Below are positions 1 through 12,537 of a stretch of DNA of 64,000 bases, piece after piece (position 1 is the first letter of the stretch; every line of letters starts with the position of its first letter). Source of the DNA: Pieris napi (taxonomy: Eukaryota; Arthropoda; Insecta; Lepidoptera; Pieridae); contig NC_062250.1 in NCBI RefSeq assembly GCF_905475465.1, forward strand, positions 12,050,501 through 12,114,500, in the 5' to 3' direction. Both the position numbers and the translations under genes were made by a program. The notes beneath the pieces are model-generated. The model saw only the letters and a list, made by a program, of their open reading frames with translations, was not told the origin of the DNA and made no database searches.

Positions 1-1700
1 ATACCAGGTATGTAATTAAAGTTCTTCATTGTTGCGCCACAACATTCACTTTAGAGAATAACAATTTTTAACCGTGTTGGCAAGAAAGTTGTTCATTTTC
101 CGCGTTTTGTGATTATGCTATAATTTATATCAGTTTTACAATTATACAGCACAAAGTATTGCCTTAAAATAAAGTTGTTTTCAGTTAAACTATAACAGGA
201 GCTACGTAGAAATTAAAAATAACGTTACCTGGGATATTTCCAAATCAGTAATCGTCATCACAAATCATAATGATCATGAAACAGAAATGAAATAACATCT
301 AAACTTTAATGTTAGGAACTAATGTAAATGCGAATTGCACCGGCTGAGTACGCACATAAACTCATACTTCCTCAGTGCAAAATAATCTGTATAATGAATC
401 GATCTGCCGGCGCGTTTGATGCGGCATCCACTAATGGTGTGCTTTCCCACCGATTTGTTACCACCTTGGCGATATTATTATTATAACTCATGAAGGGTAC
501 TCGTTTTACTATTGATTTTATTATTGCGTCGGTACAAAAGAGTTCAACGCTTTACTTGAAGAAGAAGAAAACTAAAAATCATTAATAATAAGTTCGTTAA
601 AATAACTGTCCCGACTGTATAGCTTACTTATAAAGGAATAAAAAAACTTATTTCAACAATTATAATGAAACGTTTCATCCTGCTGAAACATATTTTCTTT
701 CAAACGCCAACAATACGATGATTTCGTACTTTAAGTAATCTTCGTTTACCTCAGTTACGTAAGTCATAGCGTGACCGATTAAATTGTTTTGTCAAATTAG
801 TTCTATAGATCAAAGGGTAATATTGGCTTTTGTTACATCATGCTTATTGACATTTCAATAAAATTCAAATTATAATAAAATATATCTTAAGACTTTAATA
901 TCATGATAACCTCTTAAAAGTTTCATTATTGTTTATATATTAAGTTGATTACTAGGTTTAGTAATTGCCTAGCTCTCTGTTTATCTTCCTGTTTCCTAGT
1001 TCCGAAAAGTAATATTTATTAAATATATAAAGTTAAATGTACAATTTGCAGAAGTGTTGAGCAAGACAATATACGGATAAATAGAAGGCACTCTCACGTA
1101 AAAGACTCAAGATCACGGTCAGAAAAAGTGAAAAACAACCATTGTTTTCGGTAAATTAAAAGAAATGTGTGTCAAGGATGGGCGAGACCGAGTCAATGGA
1201 ATGCGATTGTAAAAATAACGTCGCAAACCATACGGTGGGTGAATTTCAAAGAAAAGAGAAACAGCAAATTTAGAATTGTGAACAGAAGTGACAATATAAC
1301 TGTTCCATGTAAGAAAGTATACAAGCTCTTGAGACACTTTCTCCCAAAAACCACAGACACAGTAACACAATAGCAATAACTAGATATGGCTAATCTGCAG
1401 TCACGTCAATAATCCGGCGCAACGAGAGCGGAACCAGCGGCGCCGGGGCAAAAACGTTAGCGTGCGCACGCATCGTGCTTCCTGCCGCATCCCACCGCAC
1501 GCGCAGTCAACAGCCTTACTACATAGATTCACCATTCTGGGCTATTTACTTATTTATTTACGAGAATATCAAACCGAGAAACTTTGCAGACAACGTCTGC
1601 AAACTACCTGCCCTGAATATTTGAATAATTGAAATGTGGAACTACGGTGTACTAGAAACATACATTTTAAACGAAAATCCGCCATGGCGGAGTGCTGTAA
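1..1700. other. AT-rich flank, no gene recognised
   Basis: No coding region is supported here. One visibly GC-rich patch at about 1412-1510 stands out from the AT-rich surroundings. On the minus strand it holds a short open stretch after an AG, but there is no convincing polypyrimidine tract, so I do not call it an exon. The last exon of the minus-strand four-pass membrane gene could lie here or beyond the window edge. Confidence 0.5.
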
Positions 1701-1748
1701 TTGTGTACAAAAAATATTTTGAGCGTCTTTAAAAAAATGTGGACTTAC

Positions 1749-4700
1749 CGTGCTGGCCGGATGCGCCGGTACGAGCACCACAGGACCCGGTGGAGGCTTC
1801 CTAGTCTTCCGTACACCGTGGCGTGGTAGCGGCCGTCCTGCAGCGCCACCGTGACGACCCAGCCAACGATTGACGAGGTGCTCCTTACTGTTCGCACTGC
1901 CGAACTCACACTCTTCCTGTTTTAAACAATTTTTTTCATATATTATGCAATAGATATTTAGCATCATTCTACGACATTAGTCTCTACCCACGAACTAAGT
2001 GAAGGTTATGGTCATCTGTTACTTGTATATAGAAGAGATCAAAAGTTACTGAACATAAAGGTTATGATTAGTGTAAGTAAAACTTTTTTAAAGAAATGTA
2101 TGAGCAGAGTAGAACCTTCTTCCTCTTTGGTGCGTCGTTCTGTAATTTTGCCTCCAACTCTTTGCACAGCTCGTGACCGCGCTGTCGCTCCTGATCCTGA
2201 GCCTTCTTCATCTCGTCGACATGAAATACGCAAGGAGTCTTGTAATCCACCGAGAATTGGTTGTGGTCAAAGGGCTGTTTGGGGCGGAAGCACGAGCAGA
2301 CCCGCTTCGACAGGTAGTAGATGGAAATGACACACACCAGACAGTGAAGTGACGCGACGATAAGAAGTGCTATATTAGTCAACACTGGCGTCCAGGCTTG
2401 CATTTCATCCTGAGAGGAGATTTCAATTAGACAACATTTACGAAACTGAAACATATATTGTAACGCCGTTTTTAAAACAGATTTTGAAAAGTAATGTTAC
2501 TAATTAATTATGAATTGTTTCGTAAAAACTTCTAGGAGGCTCTTTACCGCTGAATAGATAAAAAATAAACGAATAACTAAAAAATATTACTTGAAAGGTG
2601 TCAAGTGGATCGGGGTCTCGAAGCGAATCTCTTCGTAGGCCTGCGGCCGCCAGCACAGCAGCGCTGTTACCGCAAGCTAGGCAAAGCAAAGATAAAGCCA
2701 GAAACGCAGTCAGTAGTCCCCTAAAACAATAATTTCTATTTTAATCCAAAAATAAATAACCTATATGAACAATAATTTTCAAATATATTTTAAAGAATGC
2801 CATTGAATGAAGTAAAACAAAAAACTTGTATGTGTTGTAACAATAGTTATCGCACGTAAACGAACACTCGCTGTCCACATATTATCTGAGAAACTGGCAA
2901 ACTCTAATAGCCAGCTTATTATTTTTTTAATTATGGGCTTCATCTTCTAGTATTAGAAATAGTCGTCGCTTAAAAATAAAGCAAAGATGCTAGGTGTAAG
3001 GCTGAAGTTGCTACGTGAGTATACCTCGGAGAAACCGGTGAAAGCTGATAAACTGCTCCTATATGTTCGCAAATCGCGATGGCTGCTGTTTTACTTAATG
3101 GTGGCTGTACACACTCGGCGAGAGCCTCTCGCCGAGAGTCTCGACCGAGAGGACCGAGAGAAGAGCGCAGCCTGTACACACTCGTTACGTTATTTGTATT
3201 TAAAACACCGTTAATAATGGACGTGGAAACCGCTGCTGCTGTTTGTCTTTGTGCAATAAGTTATTATAATTTTCTTCACGTTTACCATAAAAAAAAATTA
3301 CGAAGCCATGGCGAAGAAGAAGATGGTGGATGGTTACTATGCACCGCAACAGAAATAGGTAATTAGGTTCATAAAGTTTTAATATTATCCAAAATTGTAA
3401 ATTGCTACTTGTATGTATGTTTTACCTTTTGTATGTCATTCATTTATTTTGTACATTATTTCAGCAGCACCATGGAAAATCAATTGGCAGAGCTAGTGGC
3501 AGAACCCTCTGGCCAATTTGATAATTTTACAAGAATTTCTTTAGTCGACTTTCAATTTTTACTGCAAAAAGTTGCTCCGTTGATAACTAAGAAGAATACT
3601 CTTATGAGAGAAGCAATACCAGCCAAAATTCGCGTTCGTTAGACCACATTGTGCGATACGTCCTGTCACAACCACAGTCATCGAGCAAGTGATTGAACGA
3701 GTGTGTACAGGTCGCTCTCGTTTTACTCGCGAGACCCTTTGACTCGTGCGCAAAAAACCGACAGGCGACCGAGAGAGGCGAGACCGACTGCGAGGAAGCG
3801 AGGCGAGACGAGAGCTCTACTGTACACTCTCGCCCTCGGCCTGTCTCGGGGTGTCTCGCCGAGTGTGTACAGCTACCATAATACTTCAATTTGATCGAGG
3901 AGATTACTATCTATTAAACCTGTGTATTTATTTATTAGTCATTGTACTAAAGAAATATTGTAAATATTATAAAACTATATTTACGGTGTCGCTCCGATTA
4001 TGGGAACGGAAAAAACATTCTATTTTGAGTAAACCTTTAACTAGGATAATTGTTCCCTTAAATCCTATTCTTATGTCTTTATTGCAGGCGTAGGAATGGA
4101 TACAGAAATGTAGTTTCTAACTTAGGGTTTTTATTCTTAAATAATATAGCTAATTACTAAAGTAATGTAGTACCTACTTAATAAAATGTTTATTAATTTT
4201 TTTTTTATTTAAAACAGGCCAGATGGCCCCTGTTAATCATATTCGAGTAGGTGCCTACCTCTTTAAGAATGGAACGAACTGTAAAATATAAACAATCATG
4301 GCGAGAACCGTTGCGCGTCACAAAAAATGTTTTCCAGTTGGTCAGTAACACGAAGTGTGTCTAAATAAGCGCAATACACATTGCTGAGATATGAATATGT
4401 AATTTATAGATATAATAATAAGGCGCCCCGTAGAGTAACTTGTTATGGAAATAAACGTTTGAAGAAGCACAAAATATTAATGTGATACAAAACGTTTAAA
4501 ATCCTATGAACTTAAATTTTGGATGTCAGTGTCAACGTACGGGTAAAAGAGAATTGAATAAGGACTTAATTTAATTAATGACGACCCAAAGAGATTTACC
4601 GATGTGTGTTTGTATTGACAATTTTAAAACATAATTATAATTATGCGTACCCTTTTCTTTATTTTACCTATTTTGGAAAGTGAGTCTAACAAACTTATAT

Positions 4701-5703
4701 TATTTGCCTTGACGAGATAAAAGTTAACTATATTGGTCAAGCTGTTTTTCGATACAGTGCCGAAAGTTTAATTTGCATTGTACGAATAATTATCCTCAAA
4801 TCCACGTCCATAGGTAGGTATATTATGTAACATATAAAACGCGACAATATATGCTGTTTTAATTTCAAGATTTTGGCAACTATTTCGACTTATTTCATCA
4901 CTTAAAGAGCTTAAGAGTGTAATTAACCAAAGTGCATGTTTCAGAATATGTGCAGTGCATCTAAGCGCGCACGCGCCGGAACGTTACGCCTCGCCGCGCC
5001 CTGCTTCTTGCTGGACACGCGCTGCACCGGCACATTATGCTTGCTACCGGACATTCTTCTATTGCATTTAACAAATCGAAACAAAATATTGTGAAAATTA
5101 ACGCAGTTAAAGCGTAATCAACAAAAATATAACATTATTGTTAAACAACTTAATAACTGGTAACATTATGTTTATTGTTTATTTATAAAAATTATACACA
5201 GGAAAGTAGGCACCTACGTTTATTTTATCAGCTCTGGACAAACGCTGAAAGCAAAGTATTCCAGCAGCCCGCATACTAGCCTAGTTTTTAGCGAGATTCA
5301 CTCACCCTGAAGTGGGTCCATTGAGCGCGTAGCAGTCGTTAAGGCCTGCGATGACGCCGACCACACCGGCGACCACGGCTAGTCCACCCGCCCAAAGGCC
5401 GGCTCCGACCCGGGACAGAGCCGCGCCCTTCACCACCGCGAGGGCGCCGCTTCCGACTAGAAGCACCCCTAAACCCACTTGCGCCACTCCTAGAGCCACG
5501 ATCAGTCGCCGCGACCCGTTCCCGTCATCACTTCCCGCTTCTACACTCTTGGAACTGACACTGACACCTCTCTTGACGGTGTTCTTCTGCGGAGTCTTAC
5601 ATATCAGCTGCTCGGTAGAGTCCTCCGACTTCAGACTGGACACGGTCGGAAAGTTAGGCGTCCCGCCGGGGACGTTATCGGTGGAAGAGCGTTCGTCGCT
5701 CAT
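1749..5703 (-). CDS. Four-pass membrane protein, 3' end uncertain
   Basis: The gene was assembled from four phase-compatible exons: 5703-5306, 2720-2591, 2409-2116 and 1916-1749. Together they give about 330 residues. The start MSDERSS at 5703 is preferred over an in-frame ATG at 5739. The product has a polar Ser/Thr-rich N-terminus and two Gly/Ala/Val-rich membrane segments in exon 1. A third segment lies in exon 2 (around LALSLLCLACGNSAAVLAAA) and a fourth in exon 3 (around NIALLIVASLHCLVCVISIYYL without its ends). A Cys-containing, Lys/Glu-rich, probably cytosolic tail follows, and then a basic, Pro-rich segment in exon 4. This is a tetraspan topology, but I do not recognise the family. 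The exon 3 donor (AAG|GTTCTA) is weak. After 1749 there is either a GTAAGT donor to an unseen exon, or read-through to a stop at 1569. Intron 1 carries a Harbinger element. Confidence 0.7.
3099..3878 (+). mobile_element. PIF/Harbinger non-autonomous element, 780 bp
   Basis: The terminal inverted repeats are 25 bp with one mismatch. They begin TGGTRGCTGTACACACTCGG, and the element is flanked on both sides by TAA (3096-3098 and 3879-3881). A 3-bp TWA target duplication is the Harbinger signature. The motif CTGTACACACTCG recurs inside each end (3172-3184 forward, 3698-3710 inverted), so both termini are doubled. Between them, at about 3216-3366 and 3470-3642 (+), lies an N-terminal piece of a HARBI1-like transposase, including the stretch FQFLLQKVAPLITKK followed by a T/R...I-A-KIR pattern. 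No DDE catalytic region is present. It sits in intron 1 of the four-pass membrane gene. Confidence 0.88.
4960..5045. other. GC-rich patch inside intron 1
   Basis: This short GC-rich island lies in AT-rich intronic sequence of the four-pass membrane gene. It has no supported open frame or repeat structure. The rest of 3882-5305 is AT-rich intron with nothing I can name. Confidence 0.3.
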
Positions 5704-5739
5704 GCTTGGGGCGCAATCATAGCGAACGACATAATACAC

Positions 5740-6641
5740 GACGCGATACGTCCGGTGCGCGCGCGCTGCCTTACTTCACTAGCAGAATTTTCGCTCGCGC
5801 AGGTGAAAGTACCGCGACACATCGAAGTTTGTTTTTGTCAATCTATACCATTGATATATTCACAATTTCCGGATTAGAAAATGTAAATATGTCTTTTGTA
5901 AACTAACAGGTTCAGTGACAACCAATATAATATATTGTGACCCTGCAAGAACACTACGTTGTAGGACGAATGATGGTACTTACTATGTTTTCCTTCATGA
6001 AAGCAAGTATTCTTTGCGCACATCACTGTTACAAACGCACGTAGAAGCAAGCATCTAAGCAGATGTATCCCGAACCTACACGTAGTCACTATGACGGCTA
6101 TATCTTCCTCACAAATTTCATATCTCGCTCAAACAGCTTTCAAAGAGTTCGTCAGCGATTTTTCAGACGATTGACTGATTGATTGTAAAATGGTTTTAGG
6201 AACAAAAGTTTAACTAATTTTTTGTTAAGTTTCAGTTTGATGTTTTACAAAGATAGACAGACAGACATGGCAAAATTAAAATCACAGATATCGTAATATC
6301 TGACGTAGATGTCGAAATTTACTATAATAGCTATTTTACATGGAATCTTTGATCTAGATAGTGGTTTATAGGGTAGAATCCTAAATGAAAACACGTTGCT
6401 GCGTCCTGTTTGATAAATTAAAAAAACTACTTCCGGTTCCAACCGGAAACACATGCTAGAGATTCGTTGTCTAAAGGGACATCTGTCTCTGTACAGTGAA
6501 CGAGCTTTCTTTGAGAATTTGTTGATACTCATAACATTCTTGTAATACAATGTTTTTCATATAATATCATCTACATAGGTATGAAAATAAACAACACAAG
6601 CATAGTTAAAGTTTGTAAAGTTGAAAAGGGAAACGCCAGTA
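5740..6641. other. Intergenic, upstream of membrane gene
   Basis: The first part, about 5704-5800, is moderately GC-rich and is the likely promoter side of the minus-strand membrane protein gene. The remainder is AT-rich, with no supported gene or repeat before the Tigger element. Confidence 0.4.
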
Positions 6642-7099
6642 CAGGCAGTCCTCGACTTACGTGGTTTCGATTTACGTCAAACAATGTTTTGACACTATTA
6701 GCAAATTTGGAGAATCCCATGAAACTTTTTGAAGAAAATGATCCTAATTTTGAGAGAAGTTTCAACGTTAATAACAAAATTTGTGCAGCCTATCAGTGTT
6801 ACCATGATCTGTTTAATAGCGAGAAGAAAGAAGCGAAGCAATCTAGGATTGATAGTTTCTTTAAGCCAAAAGTTTAATTTTTAAGAATTTTTTAATTATT
6901 TTAAGAACTTACTTTTGATAATAAAGTATGTATATCCTTTGTTATAAATGCAGTTTTTTTTTAAATTTCGAGTCCGTGTGGATCCTAACCCTTGAGTTTT
7001 ACATGTAAACATACGAAAAAATATGTTTCGACTTACGTCCTTTCGATTTACGTCGCGTATTTGGAGAACCTAACATGCCGTAAGTACGAGGACTGCCTG
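6642..7099 (+). mobile_element. Tigger/pogo-like deletion derivative, 458 bp
   Basis: The ends CAGGCAGTCCTCGACTTACG and its inverted partner (one extra T) are flanked by TA on both sides (6640-6641 and 7100-7101). This is the target site of the Tc1/mariner superfamily. The CAGGCAG... start is typical of the pogo/Tigger branch. The plus strand keeps the very C-terminus of a Tigger-type transposase at about 6712-6877, ending in SRIDSFFKPKV and a stop. The N-terminal DNA-binding and DDE regions are gone. Confidence 0.87.
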
Positions 7100-7101
7100 T
7101 A

Positions 7102-8379
7102 TACCTATACCAATATACTTTAATAAGAAGTTTATTAGACACATTTCCAATAACTTCAACATCAAATCCTGAGGCAATACTTTATTTGTGTTGCAATTAT
7201 AATCATAGTGATGTAATGTTCATAGTGTTCATGTCGTTGACATTGCCTCCACGTGCTGTCACGATCAGGTTACGCACCGCACCATTCCTGGGGTGAAATT
7301 TTACGCTTCATCATTATTTATTGATTCTTTTATGACTCATTATATAATATCATCTTATGTAACAACATATATAAGGGTTAGTAATATATTTAATTAGGTT
7401 ACAACCACGACTTCATTCGCATAAAATTTCCAGATTTGTTGATCGAATGGAACAATCTGAAGCTGAAACTTATTATGATGCGACATTCGTTGAATTTGTT
7501 GTAAAATAATTATATTACCTTGTTTGGTTTTCAACGAGGAGATCCTCTTGGGCCGGCTACTCCCAAGTAGTTTTTAGTCTTGTTATAAAATCTTGAATAC
7601 AAAATTTAAAATCTAATTATAATATCTGGTGGATGATGGTAGGTACTCAGGAGAAAACGCAGGTTGTACTTTTAGGTATTTCTAAGATTATATCAGATTT
7701 TAATCAATAGTTCTAACTGTAATATTGATAAATGTGAAATTAAATCTCCTCAGTCAGTAGACTTAGATTTCAATTATAAATTTCCTAAAAAAAGCAGCAC
7801 TCTGTTTTATAAAAAATGAACAGTAGGTACTCTGTTCATTTTAAAATTCTGTCTTTTTCCAACTTGAGTTACGTACTGCGTTGTTGCCCTCTATGGAATC
7901 ATTCAGTTCTATTACGTGATTTGGATAATCTTTCATAAACTTCTTGGGAATCTATTTTAAACTGTCGTTTTGTCGATTCCTATTTGCTTTGGCGGATTAG
8001 AAGTACGCAAGATAACAAGTGAAGCTCTTCCATCGTTTCTCTCATATGCTTGCACAAATCTAGCAGTCCGGTAGGTAAAAATCTTTAGATCTTTAAGATC
8101 TTTAGATCTTATTCTACAACCTACGGGATTGCGGATTTAACCGATGCGAAAAAAGCGTGGTTAGCATCCGAACCAGGCTTCTAGCGTTAACTTTCAAAGG
8201 AGCTGGGATGATCCTCTTTATGTATTTAAAAACCTATGGACCCTGAACGACTTCAACTTGGCATCAGTTTCGCTAAGGTGTGCCCATATATACATCTAAT
8301 AAGTGGCCTTGTGGTTTTCAAGTAAGTAGCCGCACAGCAGGCGGAAAGTAACAACCGGCTAAAATATTATAAGGGTCTT
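7102..8379. other. Intergenic, AT-rich, possible decayed retroelement
   Basis: I see no intact gene. A plus-strand stretch near 7860-7950 reads as Leu/Arg/Cys-rich sequence reminiscent of the end of a LINE reverse transcriptase, but stops interrupt it and I could not confirm it. The rest is unassigned AT-rich DNA. Confidence 0.3.
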
Positions 8380-8550
8380 TCCTCCAATTTTGATTTTGTT
8401 CCCTTTGGAGTAGACACTTGGGCCGAGTGCACAGGCGCTATGTAAAGATTTAATTTGGCGCCTGGTAGATAGTACCGGTAAACCCAGAGCTGGTGCTTTC
8501 TTTGCTCAACTAATTAGTATCGAAATAGAGATTTTGTGTGCAGTAAGTAA
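8380..8550 (+). pseudogene. Retroelement ORF C-terminus remnant
   Basis: Two plus-strand frames joined across a frameshift read FDFVPFGVDTW and then RLVDSTGKPRAGAFFAQLI, followed by SIEIEI. This pattern (hydrophobic VPFGVDT, then STG-PRAG-FF-Q-ISI-IQ-type) is known to me from C-termini of retroelement polyproteins in many animals. It is an old, frameshifted relic. The clade is uncertain. Confidence 0.5.
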
Positions 8551-9035
8551 TCGATTAGAAGTTTAATTAAATAAATTACCCTATTCCTATGCCATTTATG
8601 ACATATGTATTATAAATTGCTTATTGATTCCTCTGACACTGTAATTCAATATTTTTCTTCAAACTAATCTATTGGAGTGAACTTGTTCTATCTAGATCTA
8701 AAGATAAACTGCTCTAGTGATATTTTTATTTTTCGTTATTTGCCGCTCAATATTATTGATTGTACCTCCATACATAGTAATATAAAGTAGGTACCGTAAA
8801 TTAATTATTTTTGTCACAAACAAACTGTGTTTTTTTTTAAACAAAACAGTGGAGTTCAATGCGACAATTGCGTACAGCTTTTAATCAGGCGTAACATAAA
8901 ATAAATCATTACATATTAATATGTAGATACCAAATAACAGTAATGAATATATACGTAAGTGAAAATATATAACAACATTGTAACAATAGTTTAACTATAC
9001 AATACAAACAACAAATGTATCTTTAGTTCTTATTT
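8551..9035. other. 3' flank of GMC oxidoreductase gene
   Basis: AT-rich sequence downstream of the minus-strand GMC gene, presumably including its 3' untranslated region. No other feature is seen. Confidence 0.4.
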
Positions 9036-11008
9036 CTATAATAAGTGGAGGCTTTCTTTGATAAATTCCGCTGCCATTTCCGCAATCATGATGACCGGTG
9101 CATTTGTATTGCCGCGTATTATTGTCGGCATGACACTTGCGTCTGCGACTCTCAGATTCCGCACGCCCCGCACCCGCAACTTCGAATCCAGCACGGAGCC
9201 AAGCGCGGCCGTACCTACTGCGTGCCAAGCTGAAGTTGCCATCGACTTCGCCCAACAGCGCAACATATCATCGCCGTCGTTTCCCTTACATTCTTCGAGT
9301 TCTAAGTCAATGACCTCCGCTTTCTTTTTACGAAAGTATGTACTGTTAGCTATAGCCCTAGCCGTTCTTATTGCTGCTGGATAATGCATCAAATCTTTCT
9401 CATCGCTGAAGGTCCCGGAGAATATCAGCGGAGAGTCCAAAGGGTCTCGACTCTTCAATCGCACCCTGCCTCTCGATTGTGGTTTTAAATTAACCACAGC
9501 AACTATCAGTATTTCCTTAACTATATTAGCTGATGTTATTCTTTCACAAATATATGATTTAAACCCTAATATATTAGTACAAGCTTCATAAAAATCATTA
9601 TTCTTTCCCATACACGTGGGATAAAATGCAAAATCGGGTACATTTGGTGTGGAGCTGTTATATGATACATACGCGGCCAAGTCACTCGTTTTCTGAAAAA
9701 AGCCTCGTCTATCGTAAAGATACTCAATTATATCTAAATAATGCTCATTTTCATTTTTTTGGCAAGTCCCTTCTTCTGCTGAAATAAAATTTAACACCAT
9801 AATGTGGTCATGGAGATTATCCCCTACGGGTAAATCGGCCACCACATCGACACCCATTTCTTTTAAGTGCTCCTTTGGCCCTACGCCGGACAGTAACAAC
9901 AATTTCGCCGTATTAAATGTTCCTGCGGACACTATAATATCTCTCGTCGCATAAAAATTCAATGTCTTATTGTCTTGGAGTACCTGCACCCCGTAAGCCT
10001 TATTTTGTTCTATTAGTATTTTAGAAACGAAAGATTTTTTTAAAACATACAAGTTATCACGATTTGCTGCTGAATTGAGCAAGGCAGTGACAGAACTCTC
10101 TCGTCTACCTTCCCGTATCGTGTGGGAGAATCGTCCAGCACCGATTTCATACGGATTAGTCATATCAGGTACTATACTGAAACCCATTTCTTTGAATGCT
10201 GCGAGGAATTCATCTGTAGCCCGAGTAGATTCGTTGAACCCTGCCACTTCAATTTCCCCTCCAAATCCATGAAACTGTGTCAGATAAGGGTTGTTGATAA
10301 TTCTTTCATCTGTGAGATGTTCTGTTCTTTTGAACTTTTTTAAAACATTTTTCCAATTCCAGTCTTCCCCGAGTTCAGCCGCCCACTCGTCGTAATCCGC
10401 TGGAAATCCTCTAGAGTATATCATATCATTGATGGAACCACTTCCGCCGAGCATCTTCCCACGGGGCTGGCGCTGGCTACCATCACGGAGGGCTTGACTT
10501 GAAAAATTGTCATTTGTGGTTGTAAAGTTCCAATCCACTGCGCTCTGTTTCATGGCATCGCGAAAACCTGGAATCTGTACACATTCTATGTGTCAACGGG
10601 CCTTCGAAAACTCTTTAAACCGAAATGAGTATAGATTTTCACCATAGTATAAGTTTTCTACTCACAATGCTCTCTAGAGGGGGATCACCACCGGCCTCGA
10701 GTAACAAAACGGTGTGGTCTCGCAACTCCGATAGACGGGATGCAAGCGCGGCGCCCGCCGTACCACCTCCCACCACGATGAAGTCGAACACTGTGCCATC
10801 TGTCAAGAAAGCATACAAAATTAACTATATATTAATGTGGACTACGCTGCTACAGCTCATTTATGAGTTCATCAATTTACGAACTTTCAAGGTTGGCTTG
10901 CGGCGGCCAAGGCTCTCGTAGTAAGCACTGCGCGGCGGCGAAGTAGTTCAGCGCGGCTGCGATGGTGGCTCCCGCTGCCCCACCGCCCCATGCCCCATAC
11001 GTCTCCAT
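9036..11008 (-). CDS. GMC oxidoreductase (glucose dehydrogenase-like)
   Basis: FAD-dependent GMC oxidoreductase of the insect glucose dehydrogenase group, which oxidises alcohols or sugars and is usually secreted. Three exons, 11008-10885, 10799-10666 and 10574-9036, give 598 residues, the normal length. The N-terminus is hydrophobic (AGATIAAALNYFAAA) and may be a signal peptide. The nucleotide-binding signature DFIVVGGGTAGAALASRL is followed by LLLEAGG. GMC signatures follow in exon 3: GKMLGGSGSIN, and SAGTFNTAKLLLLSGVGP. The catalytic region shows AWHAVGTAALG (active-site His) and RGNTNAPVIMIAE (Asn, where many relatives have His or Asn). The exon 1 donor (A|GTTCGT) is weak and the start is the least certain part. 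Insects carry many such paralogues, so the substrate cannot be assigned. Confidence 0.92.
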
Positions 11009-12485
11009 GTACGGAGAGGCTTCTAAGATGATCTCGTTATAAGTTTGTAATATCAAATCTTACTTAGCACGGGTAAAGATAAAATGAAATATTATTATAC
11101 AAGCAACCAATTATAGTTATTTGCTGCAGGATGTGGATTACACGTAATTGCTGTGACAAAAACCCATTTTAAAAAACAAAGGCTATTTTTTCCGGGTCAA
11201 TGACATCGTGTACAATAGATCTACGTGAATATTTTCGACTTAATACTGTAGATATAGGGATTTCAAATATATTTATTAATTAAATACTAACTACTTTTTA
11301 AAAACTTTAACTATACAACATAACATCACAATTCACAACAGCGCCTATAGAGTAAAGGTCGATATCAAACAAAAATCAATAATACAGCTTAATCACGTAC
11401 CTATTTTATTTATTGTTTATTTCTCAGACTGATTTGCGATTATGCAGGTAATACGGCGTACCAGAATAGTTCACTATGTCTCTGTGATCTACAAAAATAA
11501 CAGTCAATGTAGTTACGATACACGTACCTAGTTGGCGTCGGTTATCTCTACTTACCTATCACTCTGCGGTTTTTAAATTGAACTATCAATATTATTTTAA
11601 ATACAGGATGTCTCAAAACATTATCGAGTCAAACGTAATTCTCTTGTTAAATATCTTTAAGGATAGCTTAAACCACCTACAATGATCCGACCTGTCAATT
11701 AGGCGATTATTTTAATGTAAATATCGCGAATCACACTGTGTATCTAATATATTCACTATATAATGTAAATATCACTAATCAGAATTCGACCTGACGGTAT
11801 TTTCGTCTTTTCATCCGCTATACGCCGGTTGTGTCGAGATATATTGCATTATTCTTATCTTGTCTTACGACAATATCTTATCAAATCTGATAGATTTTAC
11901 ATAAGAGGACGAACAAGGTGCAGCCACCCGCAACCGATACCAGCAAGTTGAAGGACGTGCCACCATTGAGACTGAAATCGCAGATATCACACCGATTTAT
12001 AATCCGATAGAGGAAGTAGATGGCCATATGGTAGTAAAAATAATTACTGGTAATCCCGATAAAATCCCACAACACATTAAATCTCGAAGCGGTCTCTATT
12101 TGTTGGATAAGTCCCCACGTCAGCCTTGTACTTTGTAGTGAACCGTTAAGCGTCTAAATGGCACAACAATAGCAATTTATTATACATTTGTTAAAATACA
12201 TATACCAATAATTATTGTTCTTGTACTTACCTATAGAAATGTTAAAGAAGTAATTGTTGAAATCTATATTATGCACACGGTAAGTTATCGAGTACGTACG
12301 TTCTTTAAGTACATAGATAATAATGTTCAGATAGGTACTAACAAGTAATTTAGATTTTTTAGGTTATCATTTTATTAATTCGAAACTATATACATAAGTA
12401 CATACAATTATAATAGTAAAAGGTATCTACACCGTGTCAAAAACATAAAACAGGAAATTAAATACTATACAGATTAAACAAACAC
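11009..12485. other. Intergenic, between GMC and ENGASE genes
   Basis: AT-rich spacer upstream of the GMC gene and downstream of ENGASE. A 64-codon minus-strand open frame at 11881-12075 has no neighbours, splice context or family resemblance, so I treat it as chance. No repeat termini were identified. Confidence 0.4.
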
Positions 12486-12491
12486 TTTATT
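12486..12491 (-). terminator. Poly(A) signal of ENGASE
   Basis: TTTATT on the plus strand (AATAAA on the minus strand) lies about 50 bases after the ENGASE stop codon, with a second copy near 12507. Confidence 0.5.
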
Positions 12492-12537
12492 TGTTCTAAA
12501 ACATTTTATTTTTACCTAAATACTACATAAACAACTG

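Noticed and set aside
1119..1376. Overlapping 85- and 68-codon frames on opposite strands
   Set aside because: Each is the shadow of the other, with no family resemblance, no splice context and AT-rich surroundings.
1412..1510. Last exon of the four-pass membrane gene in the GC patch
   Set aside because: A short frame after an AG exists, but the polypyrimidine tract is missing and the residues are just Arg-rich GC sequence.
11881..12075. 64-codon minus-strand hydrophobic frame between GMC and ENGASE
   Set aside because: No acceptor, donor or neighbour exon gives a continuation, and no family is recognised.
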